DNA of 64,000 nucleotides from Salvator merianae (taxonomy: Eukaryota > Chordata > Lepidosauria > Squamata > Teiidae). Below the pieces are notes generated by a model. It was not told where the DNA came from, did not search any database, and saw only the letters and a list, made by a program, of their open reading frames with translations. The position numbers and the translations under genes were made by a program. The stretch covers positions 45,558,742 through 45,622,741 of the forward strand of contig QVOM02000119.1 of NCBI GenBank assembly GCA_003586115.2, written 5' to 3'. Shown here one piece after another: positions 13,401-25,400 of the stretch (positions within the stretch are counted from its first letter, which is position 1; each line of letters opens with the position of its first letter).

Positions 13401-16400
13401 CTACATACTAGGCATGTGAGGTGGTATGCTTCCTGCTCACCTCCCACTGTAATAAATGCACTTCTCATCCTTTTTCTCTCTTCTGGGACAGTGAAACTAC
13501 TGAAGTCCATGTGAAGAACAAAGCTCCTATCACAGCTAGATGGTGTTATAAACAAGTGATGCAAAGAGAATGATTCACACCAGCTCCACACTATGAACCA
13601 GCTTAGTTAACCCTATTTCTAATAGTTTATTCTGCTCATTAGAGATGTATATGGAACATGTTTTTGAGTTCTGTTCCAATTTGGACCTGTATCCTTCGTC
13701 TATATAATGTGATGTGAAGCTGAGTCCATAATCTTTTAATCTGTGTGGCTGGAAAATTCAATAAAGAATTTGAACCTCTCCTGAACAGCATCTACATGCT
13801 CAAAGGGATACATCAAAATATGTAAATACTGGAAAACATGCCTATTATGTTTATACTAATCATGAAGTATTTCACAAACAATTTTGAATTTCTATTTCTA
13901 TAACTTGGTGAATAAAAATCTGATTTTATAACTCAATATTTTCCCTTTGCCATTTTTTCCTTGGGTTTAAGTTCACTGAAAGCACTACACAACTTGAAAC
14001 TTTCAGTTACAATACCCTAAACATATAGGTGGTCTCTGAGCATAGCAAAAGAGTGCTAGTGACTTTTTAATAATTGGCTAAGAAGTGAATAAGGCCACAA
14101 TATTCTCTTATTGTGATATCTGATTAGAAATTCAGATATAATGGCTATATAAATTTGTGAGAAATAGAAAGGTGATTAGTAAGTATACCTGTATTGGTTC
14201 CTGCTGCTTAAAGACAGGACTGAGATCAGGGAGAATCAGCTTTACATACTCTTCTTTGGAACATTCTTCCGCAATAAGCAGAACATTAGGCAGAACAAAT
14301 GGTACCATGTCTGGGTTTACAAATTCAGAGGTCAAGCAAGGCAAAATCCTCTGCACAATAACACGCTGTAAGAAGACATAGACGTTATTTTACTGAGCAG
14401 TGTTGATTTTTTCCCAAAAATCTAGAAAATATTTTTATAAAAGAATTTTTTTTATTATTATTATTGAAATTTTGTTATCTGACACTTAGATTCATCAATA
14501 CCCACTGATGATCCACAAAGAACCAGTTATGCCATTTTAAAATTTGCAGTAAGAAAACTGCATGCAGTTAATGGGTGAAACTATTAGAAAGCTCTACTAC
14601 CTGGCATATTTGGCCTCCTAGCAACTTCCACTTCTCATGGATGCCATATAACAGAGATTTTACTATATTGCAATTAAAACAACATATCCAATGCTTCTAA
14701 AAAACATTATACATTCAGTTCCCTTACAGTCCATCTTTAAACTCCTAAAGTAAATAAAAACAGTGTAAGGCCCTCTGTATCTAACCCCCCCAAAATAAGC
14801 TCAACCACAGACTGTACTATGTAAAGTGTCCAATAAAATACCTGGAAATTTCTTACCTTAGGTAGTTTTGGTAAAACCTTTGGCAGTCCTTTAAAAAACT
14901 GTGACTTTTGAAGATTATCCCTTTGGAATAAAGAATCAAAGTACTGTAGTGTCATAGCCCCTACATCATCAAAAAATGGTATCTAAAAATAAAATGCAGA
15001 AGTTTTCTGATGTGACACATATGCTGTATTAGACTTTTTTCAAAAATGCTGTAACATATAAGTACTTTAATAATATCTGCTAAAAGAATGCTCCAATAAA
15101 TTAAGTGGGGCTTACTCACAAGAATGTGAAAGACTGAAGCCTTAGTAATAATTAAGAGTTAAGTCTAAAAAAGCACATATATAGGATGAGGAAATCAGTA
15201 ACTTTTTAGATGGAAATTTTCTTCTCTTGCTGTTTCATTTATTTGACCTATTTTTCTAGTCAGCAACAAAATATCTTGCTCTAAAAAAAGAATTTCTCCA
15301 AGATAACAGTTTCACTGAATCACTGAGTGCTGGCTAGAGTAAAATCAGTAGAACACCTAAACTCCTGTATGAAACAGCTATTGAATAATACCTTTAAAGT
15401 CTCTGGTTCTTTTATTTCCTCACCTTTGTCATTTGGTCTGCATCTGGTCTGACTGCAGGAGCTACATTTAGCAGGAGTTTTACATGTTCACGGACTTCTT
15501 CAGGAATGTTCTGAAGATTATTGGAGCCCAGACGACTAAGCTATATAAAAAAAGCATGGTCATTAAAAAGCCTAAAATATTTAAACAAAACCCTGCATAC
15601 AGTTTTGTTACATTTTAATTGTAAACTACTTTAGAAATCGGGTACAAGTGGTATAAAAATGCAAACAACAACATACTATATACCGTGTTGTATAAAATGT
15701 GTGTAGTCTGCATTATAGGGTAAAACCAATTCTGTGCAAATAAAAAAATAATTTTGCAGCTTACACATCAGTATACACACTTGTAGCGCACACATAGCAT
15801 TATATATCCATTCTACACTATAGTCTATTGCAGAGTTCAAGCCAGGCATATATACTTCTAGCATAAGCCATTTCATAATAAGAGAAGCCAACAAACAAAA
15901 GGCTTGAAACTTCCACTGCTTAATTTCTCAACACGTGGCCACTATATAGAATCATCTCATGCTCTTATTCAGTAACAGAAATCCAGATGTACAGAATCCA
16001 CATCAATTTACTTGAAAACAATGGGTGAAGAAAAGTCTAGTTCCCAAAATAAATCATTTTAACAAATGAAAATGAGACAGGAGGGAGCAGAGGAAGTACA
16101 CTACGGACATACAGGAAACAAAAAAAGAATAGAAACATTACTTAGGACTCCTCCTATATTCTTCAGTCCAGTGCGGTCATGCTACCTATAGAAACTATAT
16201 AGAAACTATTATCTTTATGAACATAAATTTAAATATGTGGAAGTGCTAGATCACACATTTTAAAAATATGTATTCAAATATGATTTATCAGTTTAGCAAC
16301 ATACCTGATCCAACTGCCTGCTGAAACTTTTATATATATCCTGTTTGTTGACCTCAAAAATAGGTTTTCCATTATTGAAGACAGCATACATAATTGCTCC

Positions 16401-19400
16401 TAGAGAGTACATATCACTAGCTGTTTCACAGCTCACTGAGAGGATATATTCTGGTGCCAAATACTCAGGATTGGGAAGACACAAAGACGGTAAGTTTGGG
16501 TCCCATTCTTTACATGAGAATTTTGGCTAAAAGAAAAGCATTAAGATCATATAAAGAGTTTAAAGTTCAAATTCAAAACAAAGTTACTGACAGTCTTAAC
16601 AGTTAATACTCAAACTTTATATCTAACAAGATTTTCTACAGAAGCTAAAAAGGAAAATATAACCCATACTCAAAATTTATTTTATGATTATATATGCAAG
16701 TAACCTCATATATGTCAATAGCTGATACCCTAGTCTTATAAAAATATTAAGATTTTACATTTTTTCAATGTGTGATTAACTGATAAAGAAGAAATTAAAC
16801 ACCTTGTTACCTCTTGCTCAGAAGGATTGACAGACTGAATACAGAAATCAAATCCCATTATTTTCCAAGCTCCACTTTTATTCAAAATTATATTTTCAGG
16901 GGTAAGGTTCCCATGGACCATTTTCACGCTGCTATGCAAGAACGACAAGCCTTCCGAAACCTAGGTGCAATATATTCTTGTTATGGTGTTTTGCAGCATT
17001 TTGTTTACTTGCACACACAACTATATGATTTATGAACTCCTTGAAGAACAGGACTAAATTTGTAGAACTCAACTGGCTCCAAATGTGTTTCTGTAACTGT
17101 CAAATAGGCAAAGTGAGGAATTCAAGCTCTAACCAGGAACATATCTACCTTTACCTTCTTTCCTTCACCATAGCATTACCCTTACCATACATGTGTTCAC
17201 TACAAAATGAATGAATTTCCAGGCGCTTTCTAGTAAAACGGAAGAGACTATAAAGGATGGCATATTCATATCTTGACATCATCATCAGTATCTCTGACAG
17301 ATAATTTCTCATTAACCCTTTAAATCTTCCTTTGCTGTGATGTGTAATAGAAAGTAAACATCCATAAGTTCTTCCAAGGCAAGTAGAGCAGAAGCATAAA
17401 ATATATAAGCTGCCTGCTTCAATCAACTGAGTGCATTATACTTACTGCTGCAAAAAGTCAGAAACTCAATTCACAAAGAGTTTGCTAACGTACATACCTG
17501 AAGTAATCCATATTTTGTCTCTACATCATAAAGTTTGTATTCTTTTATATCAGATGGTAAAGGTGAGGGAAGATTGTCCCAGTTGCCAAGTACATTAGCC
17601 AAACTTGCACAAACTGGTTCTGTGCAGAATGCCAAACAGTCCCTAGAAGAAAACAAAGACTTGGTTTTTGCTTTTTGACAATCTGTAATGAATATTATAT
17701 TGAATATGATAGAATATTAGATAAATATGGAAAAGGACAGGCAGTAACTAGCTCATGGTCCCACTCCAATTAGGGGAGACAAGGAGCAGGCACCGATAAA
17801 CAGTTGCGCCAAAGTAACGTTCCCCACAGGAACACAGCCGCATCGGGTTGCTGGAGCGATGAGAAAGAAACTGAAGGATTCCAGCATTAGCCAAATAATT
17901 TATAGATGATCACTAGCGCCAACTGCCGTCGTTGGGGGTTGGAAGCATAGAATGCAACCCAGAGGCGCATTCCTCCTGACTTTGACTTAGAGGAATAATG
18001 GAACACTCAGGAACAATGAACAAAGCATTTGTTTTTTAACTATCATTTCACATTCAGCATGTAGTAGGGTACTGAAATTCTAGTTGAACCATCAGAAGTA
18101 GAATCACTATTGCTTGCAAAAGCAGGAGAGCAGCATTAAACACATAATGAAGATTATTATTAGGGTATAATGATTCAAAATATGATTGCAAGTTAGACAA
18201 CTGCAATGAAGGTACAAACCAACCTCCTGTTGTCTACTCGTGAGATCAGATAGTTCTCCAGGAAGCCATGAACAAACACATCCCCAATCTGATACTAGGA
18301 AGGAGATTTGACACTACAAGAGGGGTGAAGTTGTATTTCAACCAAACTTCCCCCAGCAGTCAAAAATTTGGATCATATTGTAAAACTATTTGTCAGAAGA
18401 AGTCTAGTTTCCAGAATGTAATAAATTACACTAATGTAGTTAACCCTTTTGAAAGTACGCAGAAATTAGAGCAATTCAAGACACAAACTTACCGAGATTC
18501 TTCTAATGGATGTTGGACAGTTAGCAGCCGAGGATGTCGAAGTCTAGTTAGCTGCTGAACACCTCGTTTTAAAGAATCGACAATTTGGTCTTTCTCAAAT
18601 TTCTGATACTTGTCCATTAACTTTTTATCAAACACAAAAACTGCCACTTCCTTTTAAAATAGGAACAAAGAATGACAGAAAACAAGTTAAAAAAAAACAT
18701 TTTATTCATGTTAGTACAAAATTTTAAAATAAATTACTCAGCTCTCTACCAGAGTTGCTGTCCTATATACGATAATAGACTGGCCCTCTATATAATGGGC
18801 ATGTAGCCAATTTTCTTAAAGACCGCCTATCCTAGCCATTTTTACCACAAGCTTTCAAATAGTCTACAGTCCATTTCTTCTGACAGATATTTCATAGTTT
18901 CTTAAGGATTATCTATTCCTGCTTTTGTGTCACAATTAGACATAGAACAAGAAGAGGTGTATATTAAGGGTATTAGGTTCCCCATCACTTCTAAAGAATT
19001 AGATGATGTAATCCTTTGGTTGGTGAGGAAGAAAGAGTGGGAGCCTAGTGGGAGGTAGTTGTTTTGAGTTTCCTACTTTTAGGTTGCAATTCCAAAATAT
19101 TTTCCTGGAAATTAGCCTTCTGATTATAGTGGGATCTATTTTCAAAGAACTATACAGATAGTAATACATATATGCTGTATTAATGCTACATAAAATATAT
19201 ACTGTATTAATATTATGTAAAAGTCAAAACAATATCCATAATATTAACCCCACACACATCATCTACATTTTTGGATCAGTTCAATTACCATATAAAAATA
19301 GACATGACATGCTATAACTTTACTAAGCTTGTCTATGTTTTTTTTTTTAAGATTTGGTTTACCAAATTTATTTTCTCGCTGAGAGCTAATAACAAACAAT

Positions 19401-22400
19401 TCTCAAGAGATCACAATTCTCATGCTATTTGTGTTTTTTTGGCTTTTGTTGAAAAACAGAAAACATACTATCCATTTTATTAACTTTGCGACACGTAATG
19501 CAAAAAGCACCAATGAAAGCATCTGTGCAAGTTTGGAAAGAGTGGGAAAACTGTGTATTTCAAAGATTATACACTGAAACACATTAGTATAAATTAATAA
19601 GGTGCAATCCATTAGCAAGTGAATGATACTATTTCAAAGTCAAATACAGTTCTTATATATTAAAAATATCAAAAGGTAGCATTAGACTGAAGCAATAGAA
19701 AGACATGCCAAAACAGAGCTATGTTAATTAGTTGTGTTTATTTTAAATGACAAACCTGTATTGTCTTAGTTTGTTAAAACAGACTGGATACTATATCACT
19801 TCCATATGTTGTTGAGCCACAGTTCCTATCATCCTGAACCAGCATGACTATTGGCAAAAAGTTAAATATGAGAATTGTAATTCTCTTCAGAAAACTATAC
19901 CTGTACTCTTGGTTTAAAATCAAAGGTAGTTTGAACCTATTCCATGAATATTCCTTGAAGAATATATTTTGTAAATATTTATTTTTCTTGTTCTATAATT
20001 AAGCCACATATTATAGTTTCTTGAACCACCACTGAAATTATATTAGAAGCAAAATACATTTTCCCCTTTACCTGTTTTGTTGACTTTTTAGTGCCATTAA
20101 AAATCTTCCAAGCCAATCCATTGCCACCACTAGCAATATGTCGACCAACATCAAATTCTCTAGTAACTGGATTCCCCATTACTGCACTAGTGACATCTGC
20201 AGTCACTTTTGTAACAGTGCTCTTCAATTTATTCAGCATGGACTCCATTGTTATGGGTTTATGCTTCCCTACAAAGCAAAGAATTCTCAAAAATCCATCT
20301 TGTAAGCTTACTGAACAGAATACAATCAATGAACAATATTTACATCAATAAAATTAATCAAACAGCTTAACTGAACAGCTGTCCAATCTAAATACATATT
20401 TAAATGGAAAGCTTCAGTTTCAAGTGAAAGAAAGAAGCAATATTCTAAAGTCAGTTGTCATCCCAGGGTGCAGCTGTTAACATGAGAAAGGAAACCGAGT
20501 ATTCCTAATGACTATTAATGTTGTTTTTTTATAATTTGGATATTAAAATATCAGCCATTTGAGCAAGTGAAAGAAGAGAGAATATATTGACAAAAACATC
20601 AACAGGATTAAGCAGTCTGGGTAATGTGCAATTAAAAATCTATCACAAATAATTAATTAAACAAAACAACCTGGTCAGTTGAAATGAACACTGTGAAATA
20701 AACACAGATAAAGGAACTGCAGAGTTTGAATTTATTATTCAAGTTCAACAAATTTGTGAACTAACATTTAAATGGAAGAGACAAATTGTTATACATTTGT
20801 CAAACAGGATAAAAGCAAAGACCTGCATGCTGAAATAAAACTATGAACTATTTTCAGAGTAAAATAATCTGATTTGACCCAACACATCCCTGATATAGTT
20901 GTAAAAACCATGTAAAAGGCCATTCCTTAGGAGCACCTCTAGCTTGGTCTGCTCTCCTTTTTTGACATTCCCCAGATAACCAACCCTGATAACATTGGCT
21001 TTCCATTCCAGACAGCTCTCTAAGTGCCATCCCAGTTGCAGCAAGGAAGTTTTAGAAGAAATAGGATTAATGCGCAATGATTCTACTCCACAGCCAACAT
21101 AACTACAAGGTGGACATCTTAACATGTAAGGGTTCTGTCTATTCCCTAGTTTGTGCCCAGCAAACCATTCTATAATTCTGAGCTTTGCTTTGTTTTCAGG
21201 GCCCAAAGTAGATGCCGTGTTACTTGGTGAGGCTGCAACATTCAACTCCTATGTGACATCCCTCTGGTAAATAACTGCTTGCATAGTAGAGAGAACATGG
21301 TGCTTTCTATTTTCTTTAGGAGCAGCTTCTAAGTGACAAGAATGGTATGAGTAATTGTGACAGGACTGTCTAAAGCTCAGGTCTTCATAACTGCCTCTCT
21401 CTTGTTTGACAACATTATTGAAGACCCCTTCATAAATGAGGTAAGTAGTTAATTCTGTAAACAAGATCTCACTAACATTTGCGTAGACTGAAAATATTTG
21501 GAGAGGGAAGGAACAAAGCTTTTCTTCACTGTCCTTTCCGTTATGTAGAGAAGGTAGAGTATTCCCCAAAGTACATACAGGGGTGAGTGAGGACTAAGAC
21601 AAAATGGCTCATCAAGGAATACCAAGTGAGTTAATGGCAGAGAAGGTACAGTTTCAGCTGTCTCAACATTACTCTGTACTTTAAGAATGATAACGGTATT
21701 AGCACATTAAAGGTCTACAGTTTTCCACCTTTTCTTTGCTTAATATCTCTGTATTTTAGACTTAACATTATATTGAATACTCCCCTGTAATTTTAAATTG
21801 TTTTGAATTTTTAATAATATATTTTGCTTTTTCCATTTTTCCGTTGTTTGGGAGGCTTTTGTGCTTTATAACCCACCTTGGGACCACCAGCTGAAGGGTG
21901 AGTTAAAAACACCATGTTTCTGTTAGGATAGCAGGTGCAACATCTTGTTAAAAGACCAATAAATAAACAAAAAGTATATCAATATTTCTGTATTGACACA
22001 AATAAATTCAAGATTATTATTTTATGATTCACTTTCAGGTGTATCAGACTACACCTATATAACTGGATGGAACCTTCTATTACTATGAAGAAAATAAAGC
22101 AGTCTGAACAACAGCTACTTTTAAAAATTGATACTCATTACCAATACTTGTTTTCATCAACACTTTCTCATTCTCTGTGGTTGAAGAAATAAAGCATCTC
22201 AGAAGCATGTTCAACAACTACAAAAACACTCAGTTCATGACATATCTATATGTTATGATTAATATTGAAGAAGAATGTTGAAAACTGAAACGATGTATGA
22301 GGAATTTGGAAGTCAAATGCCTTTGAATAACTGCGCAATTTCTCTTGGGAGAAACGAAGACTGGTGTTTTCTATTTGTTATTACTTCTGTTTATGTTTTA

Positions 22401-25400
22401 AAGCCCTTCAGACAGTGCCACAAGAGAGACATAGATTTAGTCCACTGATTACACAATAGTAAAGGAGCAACACGTTTCAACTACACGCGACTGAACATTT
22501 TTTACAATGTCATGCTTTTGAGATGTGAAACCATTACAGTTAACATCACCCATTGATCTTCAAATTCTGGAAATCTACAATGTTGAATATTTCGAGGCCT
22601 TGCTCTTTCTTCCATAAGCTGTACTTTGGCTATGCTTTGCAGAACAGGAAGGATTATTGATACTGTAAACATACAACACTTCTTACCAAAAAAATTAATT
22701 CTGTATTGGAGATGTAACATACTTTTCATTCGTGGTAACGTCATGTATAGAAACACATACACATGCACTTTACTTCATCCACATGTAGCAGAATAATTCT
22801 ATTAATGAGATTCTGAGACCAAAATTAGCTAACTGTTTCAGGGAACAAATAAAACCCCATATCCTGGGGAATGGGTGGAGGTTTTGCTAAACTGGGTCTG
22901 GGGCACTAGATCTCTGTCTTTTGGAGTTTGTGGGAGGGTTGTTTTTGCAAAAGCACTGCATGTAGGAGTTACTGTTCATTAACTGGTGATTGCAGCCACT
23001 GCTGCTGACAGCAGGCTGGAAAATTATATGCTGTTGGGGGAATGCTGGGATTGAGCCAGTGACACCCAGGGATGTACTTATTCCAAAACTCACTTGCCTT
23101 AGGTATTAGCACAGATAAACAGACTGTGTTTTTCAGTGAGGTGCCTCTAAAACGACTTTGCTTATGAGTATGATTCAGCTTCTACAGTACTAGCATAAGA
23201 CTTCAGCATCCAGGGCTCAGATCTCCACTTTGCTATAAAGCTCACTGGATAACTGTGGGCTAGTCATTGCCTCTTAGGATAGCATACTTTCCAGAGCTGG
23301 TAAGAGGATAAAATGGATGGGAAGAGAATAAGAAATGTGGGATAAAAACTGGAAAAAAAAATCTGATACTGTATTATCTTTTTACTGTTGCAAACCACCC
23401 TGGGAAGGGTGGCATGTAAACACATCAATCAATCAATCAATCAATAGTAGAATTGTGTCCTATTTTCGTGATTTAGTCATAAGATGCCAAAATGGAACCT
23501 GGTTTGTGATGACACCACTATCATTCTTCAAGTACAGAGTAATGTTTAGACAGCTGAAACTGTACAATTCTGACAACATTCACCAGCAGGAATAATTCAA
23601 CATTATTCTACAGAAGAAGACAAACATACTGCAGAAAATTATCAGTTGTCAGATAAGTATAAGCAAAGGAAATATTAGCATCAACTTCCTATAAAATATA
23701 TTTTTTCTTATTTCTTTATAAAAATATGCATTATCAGAATCAGGGCTGTGAAGTCAGTACACAAAACCTTCAACCCTGACTCCAGTTCCTAAATTTATGG
23801 TACTTCCACCATCTCTGATTTTGACTCTTCAGATTGTAATTAGACTAACTATATATTGATTGAAAGCCCACAACATTCAAGACATTTCATCAGGTCAAAA
23901 TGAATCATCAGGATACTTTTTAGCATCCTCACCTGTTAAAGTTTGGGCCTAAAGGCTATAGCTATGCCATTGTGGCTGTTTAATATTATTTAAAAAGTTA
24001 CAAACACCGAATAACACAAAAGAATTTCCATTTAGTTGCAGCTGGAGTCAGTACACTTTTATCAATTCTGACACCAGCAACCCAATAACTGCTTCCGACT
24101 GATTCCACACTCCTCATCAGAATTCATAAGCAACGAATAGTCCATTGCATTCTTCTACATTTTTTTTATAAAATAGTGAAGATTCATGACTTAAGCTTTA
24201 CTCATAATCTTATTTTCTTTTAAACAGGCACTACTGAATTTATTTCTGGGAATTATTTTGACTAGACATCTTTAGGAAATTCATAATTACATTTTACAAA
24301 GATATTCATTGCTGCTTATCTGTTTATGTCTGTACACTGTCTTCCACGGTGAACTCTGTTCTTGACAACATACTGTTCAGCTTTCAAAGATAGTTCATAA
24401 ATGATAATTACAATGTTAGATATATATTTTAAACTAGTAACTGAACAATCCAAATCAGAATCCACCAGGATGCAGAAGAGTTAAGAAAAGGTGCATTTCC
24501 CTAGCTGAAGATTCCACATTAGATTATCTGTATAATACGGCATGAAGTTGTCTGCTGTCAGCAGTAAACAAGTGGAACAACTGTGGATGGCAGAGGGCAT
24601 GTCATGGATGGATTGGCTGCAGAGGGCAATTTCCCTTTCCATAGCCCGTCTTGCTAAAAAATAGGTATAAATAAATTTCCATGGATTGTGTGTATATGGG
24701 AGAGAAGCAGCCCTCTCCACAGTCCAAACAGGTTTAGCATGGGTGGCACTTATGAATTAAGTTCAGGCTGTCACAGTCACCAGTTATGTTACAACTGCAC
24801 TGTTAGTTAAGTAAGGAAGCACAGCACAGTCCTAAACAAAATGTGGTTCAACAGCAGCACTTTCAGAGGGAACACATTATAACCATGCACACTGTAGCAT
24901 TAGCAACATTTTGAAGATGGTTTTTCGAAATGGGAAAAATGGTCATTTGACAGCATGCTATCATTTAAAGTGTCATAGAAGATGACGCTTAATATACTAA
25001 TAAATACATTACTTGCCATTTGAACCCATAGTGTACAAAGTAAATAAAAATATCTTCTATACATGAGGAAAGACTTAGCTCAGACGAGTAATCGACAACC
25101 ACAGGACTAGATTTGTCAGATACTACAAACGAAATGGATGGCAAAAATGTACTGGGAATACAGATGATACTTCCAAACCACATTTTGTTATAAACTCAGT
25201 AGATTCAACATAGCCCTTCAAACATATTTTCAGAATAAAATCTGGGTCAATCAGGCATTAAAGAGCCTCTTTAATTTGTAACAGGTTTACTGAACAACAG
25301 ATCACTGAAATCGGCAAATGAGTTTTATTTTATTTTTTAAAATGATCTTTTTACAGAAACGGGACCTTGGAGAGCAAGGCAGTTCCGTTCTTTTTTTTAA

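Noticed and set aside
14157..14381. Plus-strand frame opposite an SCYL2 exon
   Set aside because: It is the antisense shadow of the conserved exon at 14189-14365.
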